Shown here piece after piece: positions 18,694 through 27,853 of a DNA stretch of 64,000 nt. The notes under the pieces are model-generated. The model was not told where the DNA came from, searched no databases, and saw only the letters and a list, made by a program, of their open reading frames with translations. The stretch is from Amycolatopsis bullii (lineage in GTDB: Bacteria; Actinomycetota; Actinomycetes; Mycobacteriales; Pseudonocardiaceae). The stretch spans positions 186,001-250,000 of the forward strand of contig NZ_BNAW01000003.1 in the NCBI RefSeq assembly GCF_014654205.1. Reading direction: 5' to 3'. The translations under genes and the position numbers were made by a program. Position 1 is the first letter of the stretch, and each line of letters begins with the position of its first letter.

Positions 18694-19376
18694 CACGCCA
18701 CCGCCCGTCCGCCGACCGCCAGCACGGCGCGGGCGAACCGGCCGTCCGGGCACGCCGCGGCCACCGCGCGGGCGTCCGCCATGGTGTCCACATCGGACAA
18801 CCGGGCCGCCCCCGCCGGGCGCAGCCCGCAGGCGACGAGCGCCCGCAGCGTGCGGATGCCGGTGTCTTCGCGGGACATCGGGACGTCCGCGAGGACCTGC
18901 GCGTGCCGCGGCTCGGCGAGGCCCAGCGCCCACCAGCCGCCGTCCGCGGCCGGCCCGAGCACGGCGTCGTGGCCGCCGCGCAGGATCGGGGCGGCCGCCG
19001 CGGCGAGGGACTCCGGCGTGACCTGCGGGGTGTCCATGCCGATCTGGAGGACCGGCAGGCCGGCGTGCACCTCGGCGGCGTCCGCGTGGGCGTTCGCCAG
19101 CCGGGCGCCGAAATCGGCGCCACGCTGCGGGATCGTGGTGACGTGCCGGAGCGCCATGCCGATTTCGACGGGCCGGGCGGCGGCACCGAGGTCGCCGGTC
19201 ATCGCGACGACGGGCAAGGCACCGGGGACCGCGCAGACGGCCTCGAGCGTGTCGAGCAGGGAGGCCGCGGCGATCTCGGCCGCCTGGGCCGGGGTCGCGG
19301 GCGGGCAGAGCCGGGTCTTCGCGAAGCCCGGGACCGGGGCCTTGGCCACGACCAGCAGGACGAACGGACGGCTCAT
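18693..19376 (-). CDS. DUF2064 / TIGR04282-type glycosyltransferase-like protein
   Basis: 227 residues. It has VVAKAPVPGFAKTRL at the N-terminus, LQIGMDTPQVTP in the middle and VLGPAADGGWWALG, the signature of the DUF2064 nucleotidyl/glycosyltransferase fold. Family members act on activated sugars or cofactors; exact reactions are poorly known. It overlaps both neighbours by 1-4 nt in the operon. Confidence 0.85.
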   Translation of the reverse strand: MSRPFVLLVVAKAPVPGFAKTRLCPPATPAQAAEIAAASLLDTLEAVCAVPGALPVVAMTGDLGAAARPVEIGMALRHVTTIPQRGADFGARLANAHADAAEVHAGLPVLQIGMDTPQVTPESLAAAAAPILRGGHDAVLGPAADGGWWALGLAEPRHAQVLADVPMSREDTGIRTLRALVACGLRPAGAARLSDVDTMADARAVAAACPDGRFARAVLAVGGRAVA

Positions 19377-20032
19377 CGGGCCAGCACCCGCCCGAAGTCG
19401 CGGACCGCACGCAGCGTCCCCCGCACCGACCCGGACACCTTCGACTTCGTGCCCTTGGCGCGCTCGCCGTACCGGACGTCGAACTCGCTGACCCGCCACC
19501 CGGCACGCTGGGCTTTGATCAGCAGCTCCAAGGGGTAGCCGAAGGCCCGATCGGCGACGCCCAGGCCGAGCAGCGCCCGCCGGTCCGCGGCACGCAGCGG
19601 CGCGATGTCCCGCACCGGCAACCCGCGGCTGCGCAGCAACTGCGCCAGCACGGCGTTGCCCGCTCTCGCGTGCCAGGGCCAGACGCCGGGACCGGCCGGC
19701 ACCCGGCGTCCGACGGCCAGATCCGCGCCGCGCTCGACCGCGGTCACCAGCCGCGGCAGGTCGGCGAGGTCCAGGGACCCGTCGGCGTCGGCGAAGCACA
19801 CGACGTCCGCGGTCGCGGCTTCCAGTCCCGCGTGCACGGCCGCACCGTAGCCGCGGCGCGGTTCGTGGACGACCTTCGCGCCGAGCGAGGCCGCCACTTC
19901 CGGCGAGCCGTCGGCCGAGCCGTTGTCGACCACGATCGCGCGGTAGCCCGGTGGCAGTCCGGCCAGCACACCGGGCAGCGCCGCCGCTTCGTCGAGGCAG
20001 GGGAGGACGACATCCACTTCCAAGTCAGTCAC
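19373..20032 (-). CDS. Family 2 glycosyltransferase
   Basis: 219 residues, first gene of the minus-strand operon. The GT-A fold shows VVLPCLDEAAALPGVL, AIVVDNGSADGS and the metal-binding FADADGSLD. It resembles dolichyl/polyprenyl-phosphate sugar transferases but lacks a C-terminal membrane domain. The next genes overlap by 4 nt. It diverges from a membrane GT-C-like gene at 20177, a possible polyprenyl-phosphate-sugar-dependent partner (inference). Confidence 0.88.
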   Translation of the reverse strand: MTDLEVDVVLPCLDEAAALPGVLAGLPPGYRAIVVDNGSADGSPEVAASLGAKVVHEPRRGYGAAVHAGLEAATADVVCFADADGSLDLADLPRLVTAVERGADLAVGRRVPAGPGVWPWHARAGNAVLAQLLRSRGLPVRDIAPLRAADRRALLGLGVADRAFGYPLELLIKAQRAGWRVSEFDVRYGERAKGTKSKVSGSVRGTLRAVRDFGRVLAR

Positions 20033-20176
20033 GGCGCCGACCGTAAGTCCGCTCGGAGTGCGGGAGAACCCTTGCGGCGCTTACCGAATCATGACGTCGG
20101 ATGAGTTCTTACCGCGTCGTTACGGCTCCCGCTGCGGGGGCGCGGAGCGTCCACCCCGACCCTAGGGTGGGCGACG

Positions 20177-21571
20177 ATGAGCGAGCCGAACCCGGCAGCC
20201 CGGCTCGCCGAGCCGCCTGCCCGCGAACCCGAAGCCCCGGTCCCGGGCCGCCGCGCCGACCTGGTGGCGGTCGCCGCGGTGGTGGTGCTCGTCGCCACGG
20301 CCACCGCGGTCGGCCTCTACTACAACCGGCCGCACTCCGGCGTGATCATCTTCGTGTCTTCGCCGCCGTTGTTCGCCGACTGGCTGCCGCACGTGGGCCC
20401 GGGTTCGGTGTTCGCCGTGCTCGTCGCGGTCGCGGTGGTGCTGCACGGCCCGGTGCTCGCCGCCCGCCTGCCGTGGCGGCGGGCGCTCGCCGCCGGCTAC
20501 CTCGCCTCGCTCGCCTGGATCTTTTCGCTGGCCATGGTCGACGGCTGGTCGCGCGGCTTCGCCGGGCACCTCACCATTCCCCAGGAGTACCTGCACGAGG
20601 TCCCGGGGATCACCGACATCCCGCGGATGCTGCGCGAGTTCTCCTCCCGCATCCTCGATTTCCAGCCGCATTCGTGGACGACGCACGTGTCCGGTCACCC
20701 GCCGGGCGCGACGCTCGTCTTCGTCTGGCTGGACCGGATCGGCCTGCACGGCGGCGCGTGGGCGGCCACGGCCGTGGTCCTCGTGGGCAGCCTGGTCGCG
20801 GTGGCCGTGCCGGCCACGGTCGCCCTGCTCGGCCGGGCCGACGCGGCCCGCACGGTGCTGCCGTTCGCCGTCCTCACCCCGGGCGCGGTGTGGATCGGTG
20901 TTTCGGCGGACGGCCTCTTCGCCGGGGTGACCGCCACCGGGCTGGCGCTGCTCGCGCTGTCGGCGACGGGGTTCGCCCACGGCCGCCGGTACGCCGTTCC
21001 GGCCGGGCTCGCCGCCGGCGTCCTGCTCGGCTTCGGGATCTTCCTGTCGTACGGCCTGGTGCTGCTCGGCGTGCTCGCCGTGGCCGTCGCCGTCCTCGGC
21101 AGGCAATGGCGGGCCGCGGCACTGGCGATCGCCGCGGCGCTGGCCGTCGTCGGCGTCTTCGCCTGGGCGGGCTTCTGGTGGCTCGACGGCTACCACCTGG
21201 TCGTCGAGCGCTACTACCAGGGCGTCGCATTGGTCCGGCCCTACTCGTACTGGGTGTGGGCCGACTTGGCGGCGGTGGCCGTCGCGCTCGGCCCCGCGGT
21301 CGTGGCCGCCGTCCGGCGAGGTCTCGCGTCCCCCCGCCGGGCCCTGTTCACCGATCCGGTCCTCCTGCTCGGCCTCGCCGCCCTGGCCGCCATCCTCTTC
21401 GCCGACGTCTCGGGCCTGTCGAAAGCCGAGACCGAACGGATCTGGCTACCGTTCGGGGTGTGGTTGCTGCCGCTGACGGCATTGCTGCCGCGGCCCGGAC
21501 GCCGGTGGTGGCTCGCCGCGCAGGCGGCGACGGCGCTGGCGGTCAACCACCTGCTGCTGACGGGCTGGTGA
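20177..21571 (+). CDS. Polytopic membrane protein, GT-C glycosyltransferase-like
   Basis: 464 residues with a short polar N-terminus and about ten to twelve membrane helices. Large extracytoplasmic loops (HSWTTHVSGHPPGATLVF, DGYHLVVERYYQGVAL) and the overall layout resemble actinobacterial GT-C mannosyltransferases, but the canonical first-loop acidic pair is not obvious. It precedes a two-component system by 10 nt, suggesting one operon, and diverges from the GT2 operon. Confidence 0.7.
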   Translation: MSEPNPAARLAEPPAREPEAPVPGRRADLVAVAAVVVLVATATAVGLYYNRPHSGVIIFVSSPPLFADWLPHVGPGSVFAVLVAVAVVLHGPVLAARLPWRRALAAGYLASLAWIFSLAMVDGWSRGFAGHLTIPQEYLHEVPGITDIPRMLREFSSRILDFQPHSWTTHVSGHPPGATLVFVWLDRIGLHGGAWAATAVVLVGSLVAVAVPATVALLGRADAARTVLPFAVLTPGAVWIGVSADGLFAGVTATGLALLALSATGFAHGRRYAVPAGLAAGVLLGFGIFLSYGLVLLGVLAVAVAVLGRQWRAAALAIAAALAVVGVFAWAGFWWLDGYHLVVERYYQGVALVRPYSYWVWADLAAVAVALGPAVVAAVRRGLASPRRALFTDPVLLLGLAALAAILFADVSGLSKAETERIWLPFGVWLLPLTALLPRPGRRWWLAAQAATALAVNHLLLTGW

Positions 21572-21581
21572 GGGAGACGTG

Positions 21582-22283
21582 ATGCACGATCAGGCCGGGC
21601 GGGTGCTCGTGGTCGACGACGACGAGACGGTCCGCGACGTCGTCCGCCGCTACCTCGAGGTGGGCGGGTTCACCGTCGACATGGCCGGTGACGGCGCCGA
21701 GGGCCTGGCGAAGTTCGCCGCGCACGAGCCGGACCTGGTCGTGCTCGACGTCATGATGCCGGGGATCAACGGCCTGGAGGTGTGCCGGCGGCTGCGCCAG
21801 GTGAGCCAGGTGCCGATCGTCATGCTCACCGCCCTCGGCGAGGAGGAGAACCGCATCGCCGGGCTCCAGCTCGGCGCCGACGACTACGTGACCAAACCGT
21901 TCAGCCCCAAGGAACTGGCCCTCCGGGTCGCGTCGGTGCTGCGCCGCGCCCGGATGCCCCGCCCGGAGCCGGCCGCCGCCGAGCTCGTGGACGGCGACCT
22001 GCGCCTGCAGATGAAGGCGCGCACCGCGACCCTCGGCGGCCGCGAACTGCCGCTCACCACCCGGGAGTTCGACCTGCTGGCGTTCTTCCTCGCCCACCCC
22101 GGCGTGGCCTACTCGCGCGCGGACCTGCTCGAGAAGGTGTGGAGCTGGGACTTCGGCGACCAGTCCACAGTGACCGTCCACGTGCGACGGTTGCGCGAGA
22201 AGATCGAGCGCGACCCGGCCAAGCCGACCCGGGTGGCGACCGTGTGGGGTGTCGGCTACCGCTACGACCGGGAGCAGCCGTGA
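21582..22283 (+). CDS. OmpR-family response regulator
   Basis: About 233 residues. Receiver domain with VVDDDETV, the phospho-acceptor in [10 protein letters not shown] and the Lys in DYVTKPFSP; winged-helix output domain with [12 protein letters not shown] and WGVGYRYD. The ATG at 21582 follows AGGGAG by 5 nt; a GTG at 21579 is also possible. It overlaps the sensor kinase start by GTGA. Confidence 0.9.
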   Translation: MHDQAGRVLVVDDDETVRDVVRRYLEVGGFTVDMAGDGAEGLAKFAAHEPDLVVLDVMMPGINGLEVCRRLRQVSQVPIVMLTALGEEENRIAGLQLGADDYVTKPFSPKELALRVASVLRRARMPRPEPAAAELVDGDLRLQMKARTATLGGRELPLTTREFDLLAFFLAHPGVAYSRADLLEKVWSWDFGDQSTVTVHVRRLREKIERDPAKPTRVATVWGVGYRYDREQP

Positions 22284-23329
22284 TCGGCTCGGGCGAGTCC
22301 TTCGACGAGATCCTGACCCACCTCTGGCACATCCTGCCGCTGGCGCTGCTGTTTTCGCTGCCGGTCGCGGCGCTGGGCGGTGTGGCGTTGTACGTCCTGC
22401 GCCGGGGTTCGCTGGCCACCACGCTCACGGTGCTGGTGCTGATCCCGGTGCTCGCCACGCTGGTCGGCGTCCTGGGGATCAGCGGGTTCATGTTCACCCC
22501 GGCCCTGACCACGATGCTGCTGGTCTGCCTGCTCGTCGCGCTGGTCACCGTGCCCGCGGCGATCGTCCTCGGCCGGGCCATCGCGCGCCGGAGCGTGTGG
22601 GAGCGCGAGGCGCGCGAGCGGGAACGCGCCGCCGAGGCGTCGCGGCGCGAACTGGTCGCCTGGATCAGCCACGACCTGCGCAGCCCGCTCGCCGGGATCC
22701 AGGCGATGGCCGAAGCGCTGGCCGACGGCGTGGTGTCCGAACGCGACGAGGTCGCCGACTACGCCCAGCGGATCAGCGGCGAAACCCGGCGGCTGTCCGC
22801 GATGGTCGGCGACCTGTTCGAGCTCTCGCGGATCACCGCGGGCGCCCTGGAGCTCACGATGTCCGCGGTGCCGCTGCGGGACGTCGTGAGCGACGCCGTC
22901 GCCGCGCAGGCACCGGTGGCCCACCGGAAGCGGGTTCGGGTGCTCGCCAACGCGTCGACCTGGCCGGTGGTGACCGGCAGCGACCCGGAACTGGCCCGGA
23001 TCGTGCGGAACCTGGTGTCCAATGCGATCCGGCACACCCCGCCGGACGGGACGGTCGCGGTGCAGATCGGCGTCGACGGCGACGAGGCCCTGCTCGCCGT
23101 CGACGACTCCTGCGGTGGCATCCCGGACGACGAGATCAACCGGGTGTTCGACGTCGCGTTCCGCGGGACGCAGGCGCGGACCCCGGAGCGCGGCGGGACG
23201 ACCAGCGGGGGTGGGCTCGGCCTGGCGATCGCCAAGGGGCTGGTGGAGGCGCACCGGGGGCGGATCGGGGTGCACAACCACGGGCCGGGGTGCCGGTTCG
23301 AGGTGCGCCTGCCACTCGCGATGCCTTAG
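22280..23329 (+). CDS. Sensor histidine kinase
   Basis: About 349 residues from a GTG overlapping the response regulator. Two N-terminal membrane segments (IGSGES to about residue 90) lack a large extracytoplasmic domain, so it probably senses a membrane or intramembrane signal. HisKA phospho-acceptor in [15 protein letters not shown]; HATPase_c with [20 protein letters not shown] and [12 protein letters not shown]. Cognate partner of the 21582 regulator; the target may be the adjacent glycosyltransferase genes (inference). Confidence 0.9.
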   Translation: MIGSGESFDEILTHLWHILPLALLFSLPVAALGGVALYVLRRGSLATTLTVLVLIPVLATLVGVLGISGFMFTPALTTMLLVCLLVALVTVPAAIVLGRAIARRSVWEREARERERAAEASRRELVAWISHDLRSPLAGIQAMAEALADGVVSERDEVADYAQRISGETRRLSAMVGDLFELSRITAGALELTMSAVPLRDVVSDAVAAQAPVAHRKRVRVLANASTWPVVTGSDPELARIVRNLVSNAIRHTPPDGTVAVQIGVDGDEALLAVDDSCGGIPDDEINRVFDVAFRGTQARTPERGGTTSGGGLGLAIAKGLVEAHRGRIGVHNHGPGCRFEVRLPLAMP

Positions 23330-23381
23330 GCGCTGTGTCCGGTCGTGGTTTCGCTTGGCGAGGCCGGGTGGACTGCCTCGG

Positions 23382-24365
23382 TCAGTTCCGGACCTCGACG
23401 CCGTAGGCGCGGTTCATCGCGCGCAGGGCCCGGATGATCTCCGTTCGGAGCGCTTCCGGGGCGACGACCTCGACGTCACCGCCGAACTTGAGGAGCTCGG
23501 GCACGGCGGCGTCGACCGACTCGATGGGGATCTCGATCTCGGTCCAGCCCGCCCGATCCGGCCCCGCCGTCGTCTTGCTGGCCGCGACGACGGCCGGCTC
23601 CAGGAGGGACGGCAACCGGTCGAGGCCGCGGCGGGAGAGCCGGAGCACCGCGGTGTCCCGGTGCCGCCGGCGGTCGAAGTGGTCGAGGTAGTCGTCCCAG
23701 TGGCTTGCCAGGTCGAACCCGTCGGCGCGGTCGAACGACCGGGAGAGGAGCTCCACCTCGAGGATCCGGGAGATCCGGTAGGTGCGGAACCGGTCCTCGC
23801 CGCGAGCGACGAGGTACCAGCTGCCGGCCTTCAGCACCAGCCCGTGCGGCTGCACGGTCCGGGTGATCTCGTGCGGCTCCGCCCAGCGCAGGTAGCGGAT
23901 CCGCAGGACCTGCTGGTTCCAGGTGGCGTCCGCGATCGGTGCCAGGTGGGGGGTTCGCTCGGCGCCGACGTACCACGGCGGGAGGTCGAGGTGGAACCGG
24001 TCGGCGACGCGGCCCGCGCGGCCCCGCAACTCGGCGGGCAACGCGGCCAGCAGCTTGCGCTGGGCGGTGGCCGCTGCGGAAGTCAGGCCGAGCTGGGCGG
24101 CCGCAGCCGGGAGACCGGTCAGGAAGAGCGCCTCGGCCTCCTCCGCGGTGAGCCCGGTCAACCTGGTCTGGTAGCCGCCGAGCAGGCGGTACCCGCCCTC
24201 GTGCCCGGGCTCTCCGTACACCGGCACGCCCGCGGCACCCAGCGAGTCGATGTCCCGGTAGACCGTCCGGACCGACACCTCCAGCGCTTCCGCCAGTTCC
24301 CGGGCGGTGACCCGGCCCCGGGACTGCAGCAGGAGGAGCAGGGACACCAGGCGGCTCGCGCGCAT
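23382..24365 (-). CDS. WYL-domain transcriptional regulator (YafY-like)
   Basis: About 327 residues. The start is placed at MRASRLVSLLLLLQ (24365); a longer in-frame start would overlap the divergent gene. The N-terminal HTH_11 domain (VTARELAEALEVSVRTVYRD) is followed by a WYL domain (GLVLKAGSWYLVARGEDRFR) and a C-terminal WCX-type extension. It diverges from the SnoaL-like gene with about 64 nt between starts, so control of that gene is likely. Confidence 0.9.
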   Translation of the reverse strand: MRASRLVSLLLLLQSRGRVTARELAEALEVSVRTVYRDIDSLGAAGVPVYGEPGHEGGYRLLGGYQTRLTGLTAEEAEALFLTGLPAAAAQLGLTSAAATAQRKLLAALPAELRGRAGRVADRFHLDLPPWYVGAERTPHLAPIADATWNQQVLRIRYLRWAEPHEITRTVQPHGLVLKAGSWYLVARGEDRFRTYRISRILEVELLSRSFDRADGFDLASHWDDYLDHFDRRRHRDTAVLRLSRRGLDRLPSLLEPAVVAASKTTAGPDRAGWTEIEIPIESVDAAVPELLKFGGDVEVVAPEALRTEIIRALRAMNRAYGVEVRN

Positions 24366-24429
24366 GTTCGCCAGTCTGCCGGGATCCACTGACAGGAGGT
24401 GGCAGGGAACCGGCTCTAGCGTCCTGGCC

Positions 24430-25194
24430 ATGACTTCACCCCTGATCGACCGCTATGTCGCGGTGTGGAACGAGCCCGAACCCGCCGCGCGCCGCCGGGT
24501 CGTCACCGAGCTGTGGGCCGAAGACGGCGTGCAGTACACCGAGACCGCCGAACACCGGGGGCACGATGCCGTCGAGGCCCGGATCACCGGCGCGCACGAG
24601 CAGTTCGTCGCGCCCGGAGCGTTCGTCTTCGCCGCGGCGGAAGACGGCGTGACCCACCACGACGCGGTCACCTTCACCACCCACATGGTTCCCGCAGCCG
24701 GCGGCGCTCCGGTGTGGAGCGGCACCGTGGTCCTCTTGCTGGACCGGGACGGCCGGATCGGCCGCGACTACCAGTTCACCGGAGCTGCGGCGAACACCCG
24801 GGCCGTCGTGACGGACTTCCTCGGCCGCCTGGCCGACGGAGACCCGGACCGGATCGCCGCGCTGTTCGCGGACGTCGTCGACTGGCAGCTCGACTGGCCC
24901 GAGGCGGGCCATCCCGCGGTGCCGTGGATCCGGCAGCGGTCGACGCGCGCCGACGTCGCCGACCACTTCCGGGAGCTCAACGCCTTCCACGGCGAGCGGG
25001 GCGGCGTGGCGCCGAGGATCCTGGTCGACGGCCGCGACGCCGTGGTCCTCGGTGACATCCGCCAGACGGTGAAGGCGACCGGCCGGGCCTACGCAGCCCG
25101 CTGCGCGCTGCACCTCACCGTCGACAATGGCGTGATCACGCGCTACCACGTCTACGAAGACAGCCTGACCGTCGCTCAGGCGTTCACCGGGTGA
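24430..25194 (+). CDS. Tandem SnoaL-like (NTF2 fold) protein
   Basis: 254 residues in two NTF2-like halves. The first starts PLIDRYVAVWNEP with ELWAEDGVQY; the second has VTDFLGRLADGDPDRIAALF with DVVDWQLDWPEAG. Such proteins bind small hydrophobic ligands or act as isomerases/hydrolases; no catalytic assignment is possible. It is divergent from the WYL regulator and its 3' end overlaps the epimerase gene by 11 nt in a convergent arrangement. Confidence 0.8.
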   Translation: MTSPLIDRYVAVWNEPEPAARRRVVTELWAEDGVQYTETAEHRGHDAVEARITGAHEQFVAPGAFVFAAAEDGVTHHDAVTFTTHMVPAAGGAPVWSGTVVLLLDRDGRIGRDYQFTGAAANTRAVVTDFLGRLADGDPDRIAALFADVVDWQLDWPEAGHPAVPWIRQRSTRADVADHFRELNAFHGERGGVAPRILVDGRDAVVLGDIRQTVKATGRAYAARCALHLTVDNGVITRYHVYEDSLTVAQAFTG

Positions 25195-26254
25195 CCGGGG
25201 CGCGCAACTCCGCCGTGGCGAAGTCGGCGATTCCCTCCGCGAAGCCGATTTCCGCGGTGAAGCCGAGGAGCTTGCGGGCGCGGGCCGGGTCCGCGACGAC
25301 GTGGCGGACGTCGGCCGGGCGGGCGCCGCCGATCACCTTCGGGGCCGGGCCCTTGCAGGCTCGTGCCAGCTCCTCCGCCAGGTCGCCCACCGTGTGCGGC
25401 GTGCCGGAACAGATGTTCAGCGGCGTGATTTCGGCCGCCGGGGCTTCGGTGCGCAGGGCCAGGACGTTGGCCCTGGCCACGTCGTGGACGTGGACGAAGT
25501 CGCGCTGCTGGCGGCCGTCCTCCAGGACGCGGGGGGCCTCGCCGCGGGCCAGTGCCGAACGGAAGAGCGACGCCACTCCGGCGTACGGCGTGTTCTGAGG
25601 CATTCGCGGGCCGTAGACGTTGTGGTAGCGCATGGCCCACACCGTGCCGCCCGTCTGGCGGGCCCAGGCGCCGGCCAGGTGTTCCTGGGCCAGCTTCGTC
25701 GCCGCGTACGTGCTGCGGGGGTTCAGCGGCGCGTCCTCGGGCACCAGCTGCCAGCTCAGCTCCGCCTCGCACGACGGGCAGCGAGGCTCGAACCGGCCGG
25801 CGTCCACATCGGACCCACGGCGCGGCGACGGTGCCACCACGCCGTGGTCCGGGCAGGCGTAGCGGCCTTCGCCGTAGACGACCATCGAGGAGGCCAGGAC
25901 CAGCTTCCGCACGCCGGCCGCGTGCATCCCGGCCAGCAGCACCGCCGTGCCGTAGTCGTTGTGCAGGGCGTACGACGGTGCGTCCGACGGGTCGATCCCG
26001 TGGCCGACCACCGCCGCCTGGTGGCAGACGGCGTCGACGCCGTCCAGCAGCTCCACGACGATCTCGGTGTCCGTGACGTCACCGCGCAGGAACCGGTGCC
26101 TGCCGGTGTACGGCGGTGGGGTCCGGGAACCGTGGGCCGTGGGGAGGAGGTTGTCCAGCACCACGACCTCGTCGCCGTCATCGGCCAGGAGGTCGGCGAT
26201 GTGGGACCCGATGAACCCGGCTCCGCCGGTGACCAGTACGCGCACCCCGGCCAC
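25184..26254 (-). CDS. NAD-dependent sugar epimerase/dehydratase with zinc-ribbon-like insert
   Basis: 356 residues. Extended SDR fold: GGAGFIGSHIADLL binds NAD and the YAATK motif provides the catalytic Tyr/Lys, with Ser in LASSMVVYGEG. Unusual for a GalE-like enzyme is an insert with two Cys motifs (YACPDHG and RCPSCEAEL), which may bind a metal. Likely substrate is an NDP-sugar (inference). Members of this type occur next to GT2/DUF2064 gene sets like the one at 16.4-20.0 kb. Confidence 0.87.
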   Translation of the reverse strand: MAGVRVLVTGGAGFIGSHIADLLADDGDEVVVLDNLLPTAHGSRTPPPYTGRHRFLRGDVTDTEIVVELLDGVDAVCHQAAVVGHGIDPSDAPSYALHNDYGTAVLLAGMHAAGVRKLVLASSMVVYGEGRYACPDHGVVAPSPRRGSDVDAGRFEPRCPSCEAELSWQLVPEDAPLNPRSTYAATKLAQEHLAGAWARQTGGTVWAMRYHNVYGPRMPQNTPYAGVASLFRSALARGEAPRVLEDGRQQRDFVHVHDVARANVLALRTEAPAAEITPLNICSGTPHTVGDLAEELARACKGPAPKVIGGARPADVRHVVADPARARKLLGFTAEIGFAEGIADFATAELRAPVTR

Positions 26255-26368
26255 GCTAGGGATCTTCGCCGGGGCGCACAGGAGCCTGCGCCGTCACGTC
26301 ACCGAATCGTCAGGACTCACCCGGCACCTCCCGTCGCCCGGGCGCCGAAACCGGCTACGGTGGGCGCC

Positions 26369-26869
26369 ATGGAACGGAGTGCACAACGGCTGGGCCGGGC
26401 CCTCGTGGTCATCGTGGACGATCGCGTGGCGCACGGCGAGCACGAGGACACCACTGGCCCGCTGGTCACGGAGCTGCTCGAAGAAGCGGGCTTCATCGTC
26501 GACGGTGTGGTGGTCGTCGAGGCCGAGACCGCGGGTATCCGCAACGCGCTCAACACCGCCGTGATCGGCGGCGCCGACCTGGTGATCACCGTCGGCGGCA
26601 CCGGTGTGCTGCCGCGTGACCGGACCCCCGACGCCACCGCCGGTGTGCTCGACCGGCCCATTCCGGGTATCAGTGAGGCCATCCGGGCGTCCGGGCTGGC
26701 CGCCGGCGCGGTTGACGCCGGGATTTCGCGCGGGCTCGCCGGGGTGTCCGGTAGCACGCTCGTGGTCAACCTGGCCGGGTCGCGGTCCGCGGTTCGGGAT
26801 GGGATGGCGACGCTGACCTCGCTTGTTCCGCATGTGATCGATGAGCTCTCGGGGCTCGAAGAGGTTTGA
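26369..26869 (+). CDS. Molybdenum cofactor biosynthesis protein, MoaB/Mog family
   Basis: 166 residues. The MPT-binding core shows LVITVGGTGVLPRDRTPDA and PGISEAIRASG; the C-terminus has GSTLVVNLAGS. It would adenylylate molybdopterin in the cytosol. A molybdopterin oxidoreductase is encoded 8 kb away (16949), so a functional link is plausible. Confidence 0.9.
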   Translation: MERSAQRLGRALVVIVDDRVAHGEHEDTTGPLVTELLEEAGFIVDGVVVVEAETAGIRNALNTAVIGGADLVITVGGTGVLPRDRTPDATAGVLDRPIPGISEAIRASGLAAGAVDAGISRGLAGVSGSTLVVNLAGSRSAVRDGMATLTSLVPHVIDELSGLEEV

Positions 26870-27191
26870 TCTTCGTTCGGAAGGCCCGGGGGGTGAATGA
26901 TGTCGCTCCCGGGCTTGAGGTGTGCCCGGCTCCGGGCGCCTGCGGCCGGGATTTCGGCTCGGGGTGTGAGGCAGACTCCCGGTCTGTGGCCTGCTCAAGG
27001 GACCGGCCGGACGCTGGGGTCTGATGGGCATGGTGGCGGTTCGTGGGCCTCTTCGGGCGACCGGCCGGACGTGGTGGAGCCGGACGGCGTGATGGCGGCT
27101 CGAGGTGCCTCGTCGCGCGAGCGGCCGGGCGCCGCCCGGGGTGGGGTTCACTCTGGAGTTGTCAAAGAACGGGTCGTGGGAGACTGGGGGT
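26870..27191. other. Intergenic, no gene seen
   Basis: About 320 nt of GC-rich sequence with short imperfect direct repeats (CCGGCCGGACG-type units near 27005 and 27060). Open frames here have no ribosome-binding site and no recognisable product. It probably holds the promoter of the small gene at 27192. Confidence 0.5.
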
Positions 27192-27368
27192 ATGGCGGGC
27201 CAGGAACGTGATCCCCGGACCAGCAGCGAGCAGCTGCGCCGGCGGGTTGATGAGATCTTCGGGGACGTCCTGCCCGAGACGACCTCCGATGAGCGTGATC
27301 CCGAGCGGCGCACCGGTCTCCCGGACGACTGGTATCGGGAGAACCGGCCACCGCACCACGACCGCTGA
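27192..27368 (+). CDS. Small acidic/basic conserved protein
   Basis: 58 residues from ATG 27192 (MAGQERDPRTSSEQLRRRVD). Highly charged with a predicted helix (SSEQLRRRVDEIFGDVLP) and a disordered tail ending PPHHDR. Codon bias fits a real gene: third positions are mostly G/C. It ends 6 nt from the convergent mscL stop. Function unknown. Confidence 0.65.
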   Translation: MAGQERDPRTSSEQLRRRVDEIFGDVLPETTSDERDPERRTGLPDDWYRENRPPHHDR

Positions 27369-27374
27369 CCGGTG

Positions 27375-27794
27375 TCAGTCGCGGTCGGTGCCGCGCTGGT
27401 GGGACTGCTGGGCGCGCAGCAGGTCGCGGATTTCGGTCAGCAGCTCCACGTCCGTCGGCTCCGAGGGGCCCGGCTCCTGGCCGCGCTTGCGGCGCTCCTG
27501 CACCTTCTTGACCGGCAACACGATCACGAAGTAGACCACCGCCGCGACCAGCACGAAGTTGATCGCCGCGTTGATCACGCTGCCGAAGTCCAGGAACGTG
27601 GCCCGGTTGTTGTCGAAGATCTGGTACCCGAGGCCGTTCGCGGCGTTCGTACCGCCGATCGTGCTGATCAGGGGCTTGATCAGGCCGTTGGTGAAGGCCG
27701 TGACGATCGCCGTGAACGCCGAGCCGATGACCACCGCCACGGCGAGGTCGACGACGTTGCCGCGCATCAAGAAGTCCTTGAAACCTTTGAGCAC
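27375..27794 (-). CDS. mscL: Large-conductance mechanosensitive channel
   Basis: 139 residues. N-terminal FKDFLMRGNVVDLAVAVVIG is the MscL S1-TM1 signature, followed by FVLVAAVVYFVIVLPVKKV (TM2) and the C-terminal bundle helix LLTEIRDLL. Length is typical. A pentameric osmotic-release channel of the inner membrane. Confidence 0.96.
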   Translation of the reverse strand: MLKGFKDFLMRGNVVDLAVAVVIGSAFTAIVTAFTNGLIKPLISTIGGTNAANGLGYQIFDNNRATFLDFGSVINAAINFVLVAAVVYFVIVLPVKKVQERRKRGQEPGPSEPTDVELLTEIRDLLRAQQSHQRGTDRD

Positions 27795-27853
27795 CTTGCT
27801 CTCCTCACGAAACCGGAACCGGGGACGCCCGCGCTCGTCTCGGCAGGCGTGGG

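Noticed and set aside
20101..21582. 493-codon plus-strand frame overlapping the GT-C-like gene
   Set aside because: Out-of-frame shadow: Arg/Pro/Gly-rich, whereas the frame starting at 20177 gives regular membrane helices.
22249..23406. 385-codon plus-strand frame over the sensor kinase
   Set aside because: Out-of-frame shadow of the histidine kinase, which has all catalytic boxes in its own frame.
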